The notes: a model not told the origin generated them from the sequence alone. 64,000 nucleotides of DNA from Aulostomus chinensis (GCA_037954235.1 JBBMOA010000015.1:5436001-5500000); one strand, 5' to 3'; shown: positions 1 to 25,858, counted from the first letter of the stretch. A program made the numbers and translations.

Positions 1-1450
1 GTTCAATCAATCGTCTCTTTTGATATTATTTTCAGTAGCTGTTATTATTTTACAGCCTCCATGTCATGTAGACTGGATGACGAAGACGAACTTTTTCATC
101 ACTTTTATTGTCTTTTATAACGATTTCTATTTGAATGCAATATTCCTCTTTTTTTTGGCAACAGTTTTCATATCATGTGGCCAATAGGCTCTCCAAATCA
201 ACGCCAGATTTTATTGCTAGATTTGATAGTTGAGATAAATCTTTCCTCTGCATCTTTTATTCGAAATTGATATTTCAATCCAAACTGTATATTTTTTTTC
301 CCTCCAGTTGTTTCCCACTGACTGTAACAACTTCATTCTTGGTAAATCCAAAGTGTTAATTGTCTCAGTGCCAAAGGAAAATGGTGTCTGAGGGTTACTG
401 GTGGGAGATACTGGGAGCAGTGCTGAGGCGTCCCGCCTCCTGAACCCCCAAACCTCTCCAAGTGGTTGAAGAGGGAGGTTCCATGCTGTGGCACCAGGCG
501 CTCAAACACTGCAACATCCCCATATCTGCAGGCTGGATGGACCTGCAGGTTTCAACCTCACGTCAGGAGAAACGCATGTCCAACATCTCTCACCAAAAAA
601 AAAAGAAGAAAAAAAAAGAGGGTCAAATCTGTTCACTTTCCAGTGTCACAGAAAAGACAAAGAAAAGAGGGATGAAGATGAGGAGAAGAGGGAAGATTCC
701 CAGTTAAGCGAGGTCAGGAGGAAGAGTCATAGCACAGATCCGTTTCCGTCCTCTCTTTCTGTTTATTGAACTGTAATCATGAATAATACCCCGCATATGT
801 AACACGTTACGGGATTTCCTCTAGAATACTGCAGCCGGGAGTCTGCATTCACTCAAGCCCCAGTGTTGAGGTTAACCAAACATGTCTCTGCACGTACATC
901 CTGGGTATATCACACTGTGTGTTTGGATGGCAGTAATCCCTCTGTTGCCAGCCAAGGATCTGTAGCAACACACACACACGCATAAACTATGGATAAATAT
1001 GCCTTTAATCTCTTTACATGGACTCATATTTCGCAGACTATTGAGCTAATGTGTGTTTATGTTCTATAAGCAGTTGCACTTTACATGAAACATGTGGTAA
1101 GATGTGTAATGCAGCAATTTGATAGCACTCACTTGAAGAGTTGAGTTTTACATAATAATGGATGTTTTATAATTTCATGATAATATATCATGGAAGAAAT
1201 GTCATTGCAGAGTGGATTGCGATTACTGGCAAGATCTTTAAGCCCAGTGTGTGTGTGTGTGATATTCTGCGGCATGTTTTATATTAGCAGCTCCTTCATC
1301 TCATGTTTTTACTTGCTTAAGTGTTACTGATGTCATTAGTGATGGAGTGCGAGTGGACTGTAGTCCAATAATCCGGTTTTGACAGGATCAGCTCCTTAAA
1401 TATTACATCAAGACTTTTGATCTGCTGTTAAAATATTTAACGGCAACTTT
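1..1450. other. Intergenic sequence, no gene seen
   Basis: AT-rich with short CA/GT runs. Small open frames at 462-769 are lysine-rich or low-complexity and resemble no known protein. Confidence 0.6.
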
Positions 1451-1825
1451 CCATCCATCCATTTTCTACCGCTTATCCTGTTAAGGGTCATGGGGGCTGG
1501 AGCCTATCCCAGCAGCCTTCGGGCGAGAGGCGGGGTTCACCCTGGACCGGTTGTGTTGCCAGTCCATCACAGGGCCAACACATAGAGACAGACAACCATT
1601 CACACTCACAGTCACACCTATGGTCAATTTAGAGTATCAATCAGCCTCGTCCCCTCTTGATGTCTTTGGACTGTGGGAGGAAGCTGGAGTACCAGAGAGA
1701 ACCCACGCAGACACAGGGAGAACATGGAGACCCCAACCAGAAAGACCCCGTGATCCAGCTGGGGCTCGGACCCAGAACCTTCTTGCTGTGAGGCAACAGT
1801 GCTGACCACTGCACCACCGTGGCAC
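1451..1825 (-). mobile_element. tRNA-derived SINE, near full length, reverse orientation
   Basis: Reading the minus strand, it starts with GTGCCACGGTGGTGCAGTGG, which contains a pol III A box. A B-box-like GGGTCCGAGCC follows, and it ends in the ATGGATGGATGG tail typical of an abundant teleost element. GGCAACTTTC is repeated exactly at both edges (1442-1451 and 1827-1836), a target-site duplication marking one retroposition event. Confidence 0.85.
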
Positions 1826-3454
1826 TGGCAACTTTCTGTTTTCATCCCTAATAAAAAAAAAAATAAAATCTGTGGCAGTTGAAACAAACACAACCAAAAT
1901 CTGCAGGGACGCAGTCAGCCAGAGCCAAATGTTGGCAGTATTTGAGTGGAATGGGCCTTTTTTTTATGCTACATGAAACCAAAGTCATTTGATTCCTCTC
2001 CTCAAGTGTCACTGCAAAGGGATCCTGGTATACTCATGTTTCAAATGTATTTATCATCTGTGGGGCCCCGAGTCTGCTTTTCTTTCCAAAGTTCAGGGTT
2101 GTTTTGGGCGAAATGGAGTAATGAGTGTTTTAATACTTCAAAAACTACGTGATTGGGTCCAAGAGTGCTAAAAGTTTCACCTGAGACAGAGTAACACGGC
2201 TGTCAGCTCACGTTATGTAATCCTCTGTGACGGTGAATACCTTTACAAAATGTTAACGATATTCACGCAGCGTGTTTCAGAATCAGGTTACAGGTTTTCT
2301 CTCCAGCAAAAACTCTTCAAAGGCACAATTCCTGGCATTAAACCACTGATTCCACAATACTACTGTAAAAACATGATTTTAAAAACATTCCAGCGTTCTC
2401 CACTTAGGGGTGTGATTACAAAAAGCGGCAACATACCAGCAGCAGCTGCCTGTGGATGCACTCGAGGTTACTTTCCTACTGCAACCAAGCTTCTGGCGTT
2501 GGTCTGGCATGCTACTCGTATGCAACCCGATCTAGATTCCAATCAAAGTTGGGGCGTTTGTGTTGAATCGAGAGAGTCGAGATGGCGAAGAATGTACAGT
2601 TCGAAAGAAGCTGTAGTTTTTAGATGAACGGGATAAGAAAGGGGCAAATAATGAAATAGCGCGTGGGATGGAGAGCTCAGGACACTGAAGCCACCTAGAG
2701 GTGCGTGTTACATGCGTTGAGTTAGAGACGCGTGTGCATTTACAGGCTCAGTTTGTGTGATCACAAATATCATCTAACCCCAATACAAAAGCAAATTCAA
2801 CATTAAGCAGCATCTGACAAATAGCCTTCGTACAAGTTTAACATTCAGAGTCCCGCAGTTGTAGATATTATGACAGAGGACGCATGTAAAGCCAAAGTTT
2901 TCAGACTTTTCTCACTTATTTGGATGATGCAAACTGGAGATGTACCTCTGACACACGTTGTTATGTAACAGAAACTACAAGAAATGCCTTAAGTTACTGT
3001 CTGTAAATCCGTTCCTGACAGTCAAGCTGACTGAAATGGCAGCCCGTAGAGGAGACCTGCAGGCTGGCTGCCTCGACATAACGAGAGCTCAGTCCCAAAA
3101 ACTAGGCCGTATAACTTTTGCAGAACAACCACAGGCACAATAAAAGCAGGCCAAATAGTTTGAATGTCTGCTTCAACAATGTGTGACTCACAGCCAAACG
3201 CAAAAAGAAAAAAAATATGACCTTCAGAAAGAAAACCAAACTGCGAATGATAAACCTCTCAGACATGAAATACTCGCATACTTTTTTGCAGACAATAAAA
3301 CAAAACAGCAACAACTCTGATTGTAAGTTTTCAGTCCGTTATGACACACAAAGATGAGAATCGTCCTCCTCCTCCGCTCGGGGTTATCAGGGCTCGGCCA
3401 GTGGGGTTGTTTCAGCCGTGGCATACATCCCAAATACTTCAAACAGGGACGTGT

Positions 3455-3455
<1 letters not shown>

Positions 3456-3517
<62 letters not shown>
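3456..3517 (+). repeat. (CA)n microsatellite
   Basis: A 62-bp pure CA array. Confidence 0.95.
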
Positions 3518-3519
<2 letters not shown>

Positions 3520-6500
3520 AAGGCAGTCCGCCAGCCAAACAAATAATTAACAAAGTCAGTGAGATTAATTAAAGCAGCGGGGTTCAAGCAGGGTTCAGCC
3601 TTCTGTGTGTGTGTATGTGTGGTGGGGGGACACAGGACTCCCCTGCTGGATGTGATTAGGCAACTAAAGAAGAAAGGGAGAAGAGGCGAGGGAAAACAGT
3701 GGCTGTCATTGATATCCATCTTCATGTAAACAGCTGGGTGTGTGTAGGTGTGTGTGTGTGTGTGAGTGTTTGTTCGTGTGGTTGGAGGCAGGAGGAGAAG
3801 ACCTGCGCTCGGTAACTTCATGCCCTATTGAGCGTTAAATGAGAGTCATTTGAAAAAAATTGGAAGGATTTCATTTGTGTCACCCCCAGTTTCTCACGTT
3901 GCATCAAAAAAAAAATAGCACCTTCATTCACTGCCTCCTGGATGGTGTAAACTGATAAGAAACTTTCTGAAAGTTTTTTTTTTTTCAAATATCACATGTA
4001 ATTAAAACCTCAAAGACCAAAGGGCAGAAGAAAAAAGACCAGAGAGAGAAGATTCTGCAGCAGAAATCGTCACTGATTCAACAAAGCGCACAGGCAGCAG
4101 TCAGAAAACGTGCAGATTCCAATAAATGATGAAAACAGCGTGTCCAGAGGGCGCTTGAAGATCCATGAGCACGTCTGGATGCACTTTTTGAAAAAAAAAC
4201 TTTGTTCTTTGTTACAATAAACAACATTTTTCTAAATGCTGTCTATTTGTTGCCAAAAGTCATGCAGTCATCAAAGTATTTTGATGCACGTTTTGAAGTA
4301 TTTCACGAGCAAAAGCTGATGGAAACAGAAAAATCATTTTTACAAATTCTTTTACTCTTGTTTGAGGTGTTGTTTTTTAATCAACAAAAAAAAAAAGAGT
4401 AAATGCCCAAAACAGGAGATGGAGGCCTGAATCCTTCTATTACATGGAAATATTCCGATGGAAACTTTTCCCAAAAACCAGTCAGGCATATTTGATATCT
4501 CTGAAAACATTTGTATATCGACTACAAATAAAAATAAAAGCTGTGTGTGTTTGATCAAAGTTTGGCTGCACAGCGTGTGTTTGTATTGACAGGACCACCA
4601 GAACATCAGATGACATGTTTTAATAGCAGATCTCTTGCTGTGGTGGCCTCCTCCCTGGCCTCTCTGGCTCCTTTCTCCCTCCTCCCCCCCTCCCCCCTCC
4701 CTCGCTGCTCCGTCTCCCTTTCAATCCTGTGTTTTGGCAGCAGCGCTCCCCTGCATCACAAAGCCGGTTCCCTCTGCTTGTCCCATTGTGTTGCGAACAT
4801 CGCAGGTAATGATTAACACAAACACACAACAATGGGAGCATCGGTGGCCGAGCGGTGTGGGAGTGCAGGACCTGAAGGCGGCAGCGTCCTGCACGGCAAG
4901 CCGAGGATGCTGCGTCAGTTTAACGTTTTAGTCAAAGGCATAAAGTTTCACCGTGTTGTTTAGGAACTTGTGTGTGTCTCAGTTGTCAGAAATGTTGTCC
5001 TGAGTCGAATGTATTCAAAACACTGGTGACAAATTAAAGGACAAAGGCTCATAAATCATTATACAGTCATAAAGCGTGCTTCAGTGTGGGCTATGACTGA
5101 TCGCCGAGGATATGAAAATGATGTGAATCATCACATCTGGACTTCACATTCTCTGGATCTCTCTGTGTCAGTGTCTCCACCGCACATTCCCAAAGAGAGG
5201 AATATATTTAGTGAGACTGATGCATCTCTCAGTAGAGATGTGGAAAAGAGCTGAAGTTGTTTGAGAGCCTCGACTTTGAACCGTCGTCCTCTTTCTCTCA
5301 GAGAGGAGGTGGTCTGATCTGGGCTTCAGACCCTCCAGAAACTCCTTCAACTCAAGAAGTTGCTGGATGTAAAGAAAAAAAAAATCTGTAAATTAAAGTC
5401 CAAACCAAGTGTCTTCTGATTTATCTCCAATGTAAACACTCAGTTTATTGCCTGAGCTTTCAGTCAAACACACCTGAAGCTTTGACTAAAATCTATTTGA
5501 CCTAAAGCTCAGACGGGGTGTTTGCAATTAAGATCAATGTGCAGGAGCTTCACTTTCTTCTAATTTTACTGCACAAAACTCAGAACTGAACTGTCACGCC
5601 CACCGTCCGCCTTGACTGGCTGTGTAGAGACCGGTAAAAGTCCAAACACATCGGTTCTGACTGCCACGTTCCCCTTCCACTGCTCCTCCAGCCACTGGTG
5701 GCTGCTGAGATGCAGCGCCTGCACTGGCAGCACTGGATTCATTTCTTAGGTTTACTGACCCGTTGAAAGTAATTTCATAGGAAAATGAGAATAACACAGT
5801 TAATTATCGAGGCAAAAATGTCCTACATGTCCTCATGCAGTCTTGCAGGTGTTCGGAGTATTGCTACACCAGATATAGAATATCCTACTTCACTTATAAT
5901 TCTTTCTTCCCCTTTTTTTTCAAACTTTAAACAGTTTAAACTCTCCTGGCATGCGGGCAGGAGCCAAACAAGGTGCAGTGTCTTTAGGTTTTGAGGCATT
6001 GGTTATTTTGGTGCAGAGTATTCACTAAACAGTTGTAGATTTACATGTAAATAGGACCTGATGTTTCCATCATGTGTCCCTGCTGTGAGGCAGACTAATG
6101 AGCGACCAGCCACACCTCACACATTCCTCCTGACCTTTATCCCACCTCACTTTCCCTCCGTGCACTCCCTCCTCCGAACCTCACCTCACCCCGATGATTA
6201 TCATTCACCCCAGTGTCGCCCTCCTTCTCCTCCAATTTGTTATCAGCTGTCAGGCACCAACCAGCCCTGCTTTACTCCACTAGCATTAGCATAAGTATGC
6301 AGCGGGCTATCAGTGTTATCTGGACCTGGGGGAACACAGGGAGGCTCGGGTGTGATCTGTCATATCAGTGATGTCATCAGATAAAGAGGTGGGATGGAGG
6401 TCCTGCCCTGGTCCAAGTATTTGATTCTATCATGTGGAGTATTTGGGATACAGAAGAACTTTAACGCTGAATCTGGTAAATCATCTTTGCCTGAGCCTGT

Positions 6501-7458
6501 CGCATCTACAGTTCTGTTGCAGTTCCAGGTTTCTCCAGAAAATGATTTGAGCAACAAAGATCTAATGGGAAAATAAGAGAAATGATTTGTGAAAATTCAG
6601 GCAATTAAGTTGGGGGTACATTTCAGGGGCCTTGACTCTTTGTGGTCATTCATACAGAGGTTAATTATTATGAGGCTACCTCATACTGATGGTGGGGGGA
6701 GGTGAGGATGCTGCAGGCTGGGGTGAGATGGTCCTCCAGCTCTGGCTCCAGCCCTGGGGCTCCATTTTGACCCCATGTGCTTGAGGCAAAGTTCCACATT
6801 ATGAGATCAGATTGGTTCACTGTTCAGGTAGAGGATAGGTCTACAAACACAGCCAAAACATGACGATGCCTGGCCCAGTGTCATCTTGGCTAACGCTAGC
6901 ATGTCTAACATGATAGACACACGGCCCCAAAGTCTAAAAGTTCAGGTTATTGAAAGACAAACGTGTAGCAAATCTGTGATTACTGACCTGGAGCAAACAA
7001 TGGTGCAGTAAACAAAACTGTGTACACTTTTTATGCAAAGTCATAGTCCATACATCATACACTAGTAGCATGTACTCGTCAGCATTGTGAGCCAGAGCTA
7101 ACAGCGCAGTTCTGGCTCAGTGCAAGAGTTGCACAACCAAGATTATCAGTACGGTACCTCCACAGCCTGACTGCCAGAATCTCCAAAGAACTGATTTATT
7201 GCTCTTATTACTGAAAATACAATACACTGAGGGCTGCAACACACTCTGGCTAATAAGGAGTCCTTCTGGCGGTCTTGATGTAACTTCACACTTGTCATCG
7301 TGAGCGCTGTCACAAATTAACGTTCTTTTACGTGAGACGTGTTCGGTGTAAGTGTCAGAGTGAAGCAGCTGAGCTGATGGGAAATTCCTTAAGTTGGACC
7401 CACAAAACTTATTTGAGTGCTCACATTTCCCTGAAATATTCACAGTTCCAACAGCACA

Positions 7459-7513
7459 GTGTGTGTGTGTGTGTGAGTGTGTGTGTGTGCATGTGTGTGT
7501 GTGTGTGTGTGTG
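7459..7513 (+). repeat. (GT)n interrupted microsatellite
   Basis: GT array with GA and CA interruptions. Confidence 0.9.
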
Positions 7514-7600
7514 GGCAAACAGCACAAATATCAAATCAATAACAGTATACTGATCTGATCTGAGCTCTTCCATCCTGCCCTATTGAGCCAGCAGTCTCAA

Positions 7601-7638
7601 TCTCTCTCTCTCTCTCTCTTACGCATGTGTGCGCACAC

Positions 7639-7710
<72 letters not shown>
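7601..7710 (+). repeat. Compound (CT)n-(CA)n microsatellite
   Basis: A CT run at 7601-7619, a short spacer, then CA with a few CG steps at 7633-7710. Confidence 0.95.
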
Positions 7711-7712
<2 letters not shown>

Positions 7713-8086
7713 AGGAACGACAGAAACATACTGGAGCTGACCCAGACCTTCGATCACGCAGCGCCAGCAGGCATTAGCACAGCTCTTATCTGCTTTATGA
7801 CTTCCACTCTGCCGGGTTTATTTGTGTACTTTGACTTTCGCTGTAAAGCTGCGTCTGACCTGAAGTACAACCACATGGTGTTAAAGGTCAGATCTAAAAT
7901 TTATGTCAACACATAAATTTTCGGCTAAACACGTTCAAACCACATCCACTTGAGGAGTTTGACCTCCAGATAAAACTAAATGACCTGCGCAGTGTCTCCA
8001 CTTCTCCTCTGTTTTATTTGGAACTGTTATTTCCAGCTCTCCAGCCAGCCCAGCTTTAGTTAAACATTTCTCGGAGGTGCAGAGCA

Positions 8087-8235
8087 TCCCGGTGGCTCGC
8101 TTGGCTAAAACGGGTATCATGTAGCCATGTTTGAATCCGGGCCAGGACCTTTGTAGCTTGTGATCGGCCTCTCGCTCCCCAGCACTTCCTGTCTGTCCTC
8201 ACAATAAAAACTGCCCAGCAGAGGCAAAACAATAA
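8087..8235 (+). mobile_element. tRNA-derived SINE, second family
   Basis: GGTGGCTCGCTTGGCTAAAA (A-box region), then GTAGCCATGTTTGAATCCGG (B box), then GGACCTTTG, a CT-rich body with CCCAGCACTTCCTGTCTGTC and an AATAAAA tail. I recognise this layout as a common teleost SINE. The A box is degenerate, so the copy is old. Confidence 0.7.
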
Positions 8236-9559
8236 TCCCAGGAGATTTCTCAGAGACTGGAATGAATTAACAGGCGGACTTTAACTGCTGAGGGCATTTA
8301 TGGGAGGACAGGGTTAGCTAACGGGTATACTCCAACAGTTCAAGCGAGACGGTGAACAGATCTACCAGAACCCTCAGAGATGTTGGTTTGTTTCCTCTTG
8401 CAGAAAATCTTGCAGCTGCAGATGTTTGCTCTCCTTCAGCCGGTCTGATCTCAGGTGAAAAGCCCACAGTCGTGGCTGTAGTTAAACGCAAAAATGGTTC
8501 AATGGGCCGAGTTCTTTCAAACTGGGAAAACTAGTTTTACGGTTATTTTAAAACAGGGACACAAGATTCACGAAACTATTGCTAGAATGTTGGAAGTCTT
8601 CAATGTGATACTTGACAGTTCAGATTTCCCTTCTTTGGATCCACAAGAATACTAACAGATGCAAGACATACTTGATATTTCACACACAACTGTTCTTTGA
8701 TAGACGGAGAGGAGCAGCGAGATCGATCACTGCTTTCTGCTTTTATTTGTGTGTGTGTTATGGAAAAAAATCCCAAGCAAGCTTTCAAGAATCCGCAAGA
8801 AAAAGTTCACAAGTTAGTGAGCGTATTCATCTTACACTCACACTGTTATCACTTTGTCATTATCAGGTGTTTTTCTTTATCAGGCCTGTATGCTGATCTC
8901 CAGCTGCTGGGGACCATCTCACAGGCTGCATTTTCATATTTTATTTTTCTCTCATTTGAGTCAAGCTGACAATGTCATGATTTTTGTTTTATTTTTTTTA
9001 TTTATGCAGAGGAAAGCAGCAAATGCAGCCTTTTTTTAAAAAAAAAAAAAGTCTTTCATGTGAGGGGAGACATCAAGGCTGCAGTCTCGATAATAGATGA
9101 TAAAAAGCAGCCTGATCTCGCGGCAGTTAATGGGATTACTTCTTTGTACTGATGCAATTAAAACATGGAGGCAATTCACGCGCGTTCACTCTATAAAGCA
9201 ACCTAATTGAATGCGTCTTCAATGGAGACCTTAATGCTCTGTTTGCATAAAGGACAATTAGCCCGCAATAAATGTTGAGGTGTCAAAAAAAACTGTTTTA
9301 ATAACGTGATTTATGTGGTTAACTTGGCACACGACTGCTGAGGGGAAACTAAAACAAAAACAAAAAAACAATCCAAGTTTTCTTAAAATAGAAAATAAAA
9401 ATAAACCTAACAACTTCAGTTCGCTGTGCAGTGGAGAGAAAGAGACCGAGAGGATCTTGGGTTTTATTTGCCAGCTCTTTGGTGGGATGAGGGGTGGTGG
9501 GGTGGTGGTGAAGGGGGTAACAGAAGCGCACCCCTCCCCACTCTCCCTCCCTCTTCTCC
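8236..9559. other. Upstream flank of fgfr4
   Basis: No coding exon seen. A/T homopolymer runs near 9030-9050 and 9350-9370, then a pyrimidine-rich run leading into the candidate first exon. Confidence 0.5.
9192..9197 (+). promoter_or_regulatory. Possible TATA-like element upstream of fgfr4
   Basis: TATAAA occurs about 400 bp upstream of the candidate first exon. A chance hexamer is just as likely, and FGFR promoters are usually TATA-less. Confidence 0.1.
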
Positions 9560-9587
9560 CTCCTCCTCCTCCTCCTCCTCCTCCTCT
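9560..9587 (+). repeat. (TCC)n trinucleotide tract
   Basis: About nine TCC units in a longer pyrimidine-rich run just before the candidate first exon. Such TC tracts are common at vertebrate promoters and also resemble polypyrimidine tracts before acceptors. Confidence 0.8.
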
Positions 9588-9589
9588 CA

Positions 9590-10249
9590 GACCATTGTTG
9601 TTGTGACTGCCGTCCGGACCCGGAGCAGCAGAGTGCTGAAGGAGGGCTGGTGTGTGAAGGACGCAGTCACTCGCTCCTCCGTCCCTGCAGCAGAAAGGAA
9701 CCGGACCCAGAAGAAGGCTGAGCTCCGCATTTCACTCACTGAGGAGGAGAAAGCGCTGCGTAAAGGCGCAGTGGGTTTTATCCAAGAGTTTCACCAAGAG
9801 AGGACGTTTCATCCACTACTTCTTTTTTTTTTTAGACACATCGGTGATTTTTCTTTTCTTTTCATTTCCTCAACCAGTTGTCAGAGAAAGAAACGTTTGA
9901 TCCACCTCCTCGATCTCTGTCTGGTTTTCTTTCTCTCCATGGATTCAGCGCCCTGAGCCGGCGGCTGCAGTGGACATTGCCCCGGGGATCACAACTCCGT
10001 CCTCCGGTCTCCAGGAACCCGGCAGCTGTCGTTCACGTTCTACTGCTTTGATGGATTTATAAAATAAAAAAAAGAAGTCATATCTGCTCTCATCGGGATA
10101 CACAAGAGCCCGTGAAGAGACTGGGTTCTAAAAGGGATACAACGGGACTGAACCTCTAAATGAGGATTTCAATATTCGCTGACCGGGACAAGGAGTGATT
10201 CCCACCCCCTGGTGCCAGCGATCAGCGCGAGGACAAACCGGGAGGAGAG
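9590..10249 (+). other. fgfr4: Candidate noncoding first exon / promoter-proximal region of fgfr4
   Basis: A CpG-containing, purine-rich stretch that follows a (TCC)n tract and ends in GGAGAG/gtgggt, a plausible splice donor at 10249/10250. It lies about 2 kb upstream of the start-codon exon, a normal place for the 5' UTR exon of an FGFR gene. The start is a guess: the transcription start could be anywhere from about 9.2 kb on, and CTCCTCTCAG at 9581-9590 could instead be an acceptor. A long open frame across it (9426-9956) shows no similarity I recognise and is not treated as coding. Confidence 0.35.
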
Positions 10250-11164
10250 GTGGGTGAACGTAGACAGCTGGTCATTCCTGGAGTGTTTCATTCATTTTCA
10301 GAGGCCATGGCACAATGTGGAGGTTCCATTTACGCCTCAGCATTTTCAGACTGTTCCAGTCACTTCCAACAAGGCAGTATGATTCCTATTTATACACTCA
10401 CTGAGCACCTAAAATGTATATTTGGGTGGTCAAATGACGCAAAACAAAACGGCCGTGTGGTCGGGCTGGAACAGGCGACGGCGTTCAGAGGAAAAACAAA
10501 TGACTTACTAGACATTGAACCTTCCGCATGGACTATTCGATTGTGGGGTTGGAGTTCAACTTTTGTCACCTTTGAAAAATCTCATGAATCCACATTTGAA
10601 CACTGATACAAAAAAATAAATGAAATTACAATGTTTAATATCCTCAGCTTCAATTGAAAGACTGACCGCGTAAACATGACGGTTGCACTCCTGTTTGGCC
10701 CCTGGACGCGACAGTCAGTGTTTGGAATATTATTAACTGGTTTTTGTGGTCCGTAAAAGTCTTTTTCGGGTGGCTGTGAGAGGTTGGATGGCAGCTGAGC
10801 TGAACTAAACGGCAGCACGCACACGTGTTTAACGTTGTGGTTCTCAACGTCACTGCAAGTTTGGTTCCGCAGCCTCAGAGGACAGTAAGAGACCCGCACT
10901 GACTGCTTTATGAAGCGTTATTAATGGGACAGGAATATACACACTAGGTCTACATTACACATAATACAGATGACGCCGTCTCCGGGCGAACAGGAGGGAA
11001 CTGAAGTGTTTTGGCCCCAGCTGAGGAGCGCAGCGGCAGCGGCAGCAGCAGCCAGGCAGCGCGCCAGCGGAATTAACAGCAGCGGGAGCAAAAAAAAAAA
11101 AAAAGTTTCCAGCCCTTAATTGAGAAAGAATACGTTTCATTCAGTAACCTGGTTCTTTAAACGG

Positions 11165-11202
<38 letters not shown>

Positions 11203-12199
11203 CGCGGCCTGCGTTCATGGAGCGCACGCACCAGTGTCTGGCGCCTGTGCGCAGTTGGCCAGAGTCGCAGCAGAAAAATCACCCGAGTGTTTGTTGTTTT
11301 TTTTTTTAAGCTTTCAGTTTCTAGTTTCTCTGCAGGATGACATTATGTCGTTATATTTAAGTGTGATTCAGAAAAAAATAAATAGAAAAAGACGTGTTGT
11401 CGTTTGTTGGAATTTTAGATGCACTTGAGTGCAGGCAACTTTCCTAGTAACTTGATCCAGGTAAAGTCAAGCATCTGGGTCTGTAGAATCTACAAGTGCT
11501 TGAGCTGAAATCAACACAAACTCTAGTATCTTGACGGTGTGTGGGGTTTTTTTTTGTAGGTGATGAAATTATGTTTTTTTTCAAATAAATGATGAGTCAC
11601 TGGTATGAGTGTGTTTACAATCATATCTAATTGCAGAACTAATTTGTGTTTTCTTAACAAAATAATCCAAAAAAGGGAGTTTGCTTTGGTTTCAGCTGAA
11701 GAGTCATCCCCAAATAATCTCCCAGTTGAACTTCAAAAAATAAAATCCTGTTAGGTTTGGTCTATCAACTCCTGCAATGATTCACCTCCAGGTCTGTCCC
11801 TCTAACTTCTGTCGTGAACCTGAAGTCTTGTCAGTTGCCCCTTCAGATTTTGTGGCTTCCTGGCAAGTTTCAAGTGTTTTCCTTGTGAGGGCCCATTATC
11901 CCGGGGCAGACTGAACGCCATCCATTGACAAACAACAGGCGGTAACAGCCCTGCTCCTTATTCATGACGCAGGAGAGCCTGGACAATGTAGAGCAGACGA
12001 GCGGGACAGTTAGCAGGACATCTGGTTAAGAATACAGCTGCTCACAGTCCAAACAGGCTTGCTCTTAAACTATTAGGGTGAACAATTGTTGTGTTTTTGC
12101 CACCCGGTTTAAAAATAAAAGCTGAACAGTCTTTAGCTTCACTCCGAGGAGTCAAGTTTGTGTTAAGTGTCTGCCGTGTGTTTTTTTTTGCCTCTGTAG
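10250..12199 (+). other. fgfr4: Candidate fgfr4 intron 1
   Basis: Lies between the candidate donor at 10250 and a strong acceptor (T-rich tract then CCTCTGTAG) at 12198-12199. It holds a CpG cluster at about 10970-11260 and a (GT)n array at 11167-11200. No coding exon is seen. Confidence 0.4.
11167..11200 (+). repeat. (GT)n microsatellite
   Basis: A 34-bp pure GT array inside the CpG-rich part of candidate intron 1. Confidence 0.9.
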
Positions 12200-12331
12200 G
12201 ATCCAGATTTAGAGACTCGTGGGATTTTCGAGGCTGCCAATGCCAGGGGCCGGAGTGTGAGGCCAACTCCAGGCTTCTGACTTTTTTTTTTTTTTTTTTT
12301 AACCATACGGCAAGCGCATCACGTCTAGAAG

Positions 12332-25150
<12,819 letters not shown>

Positions 25151-25297
25151 ACACCCACACGTATGCACACGAACATGAACACTACAAGATCCTCAAGTTA
25201 TGCTGTTGGATGTATTGGAGGCTGCATTTAAGTCAAGGTTTTTATTCTCATTGTTTTCCATTGGACCTCCATTATGGGCATTTATACACACAAACAC

Positions 25298-25330
<33 letters not shown>

Positions 25331-25620
25331 TGTATGCACGTGGAGCACTGAGGCCGATGGGCTTCATTAAAAGATGGAGGTTGGTAGAAAAACTTTTCCC
25401 CTGGGGCAGAAGGATGAGCGGCGGAGAGGAGGACAAACAAAATGTGGTACGTGGGAATGACGATCACCTCTGCCAACCAAGAACAGTTGTAACGTTTGGA
25501 AACTGTGGCACTAAACCCGAACGCCTCAAAATGCTTCCTTCGATCACTTCAGAGAGGCGACAGACAATGATCTCTTCACAACCCAAAACCAGGGCTTGAA
25601 AAAAGACATAAAAGACATTT

Positions 25621-25622
<2 letters not shown>

Positions 25623-25652
<30 letters not shown>
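25623..25652 (+). repeat. (CA)n in the fgfr4 3' UTR
   Basis: A 30-bp CA array; CA repeats in 3' UTRs can bind hnRNP L. Confidence 0.85.
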
Positions 25653-25654
<2 letters not shown>

Positions 25655-25852
25655 AAAAGATTTATTTTGCTATGTTAAAAAAGGAAGAAACTGATTGTTA
25701 ATTATAAATCTCTCTATATAAGATTATTTTACTTTTGTGTTGCTTATTTAAAAAGAAAAAAAGTCTTAAATCTCAGGATCTCTTGTGCTAAGAAGTTTCT
25801 GTAGCGGCAGCAAAGTGCCTGAATTTACGATTTCCTGTGAATATATTAGAAT

Positions 25853-25858
25853 ATTAAA
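25853..25858 (+). terminator. fgfr4: Candidate polyadenylation signal ATTAAA
   Basis: The commonest variant hexamer, 700 bp after the stop in AT-rich sequence. Confidence 0.35.

Larger units (their letters stand above)
1837..8086. other. Intergenic sequence upstream of fgfr4
   Basis: No protein-coding exon recognised. Contains the microsatellites listed, C/T-rich stretches near 4670-4710 and 6090-6240, and a tRNA-A-box-like stretch at 4840-4860. Enhancers could be present but cannot be seen. Confidence 0.55.

Noticed and set aside
1551..1805. Frames at 1551-1805, 1624-1897 and 33220-33489 with similar peptides
   Set aside because: They fall inside the two SINE copies and share peptide sequence only because the SINE is repeated.
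3387..3821. Long minus-strand frames rich in alternating Cys-Val or Thr-His
   Set aside because: They are translations of CA/GT arrays. The same applies to frames at 7536-7757, 29580-29982, 47565-47975, 53594-53899 and 58786-58983.
9426..9956. 176-codon frame over the candidate fgfr4 first exon
   Set aside because: It runs through (TCC)n into a Ser run, matches no known domain, and is not in frame with, or spliced in frame to, the fgfr4 start, which has a stop directly upstream.
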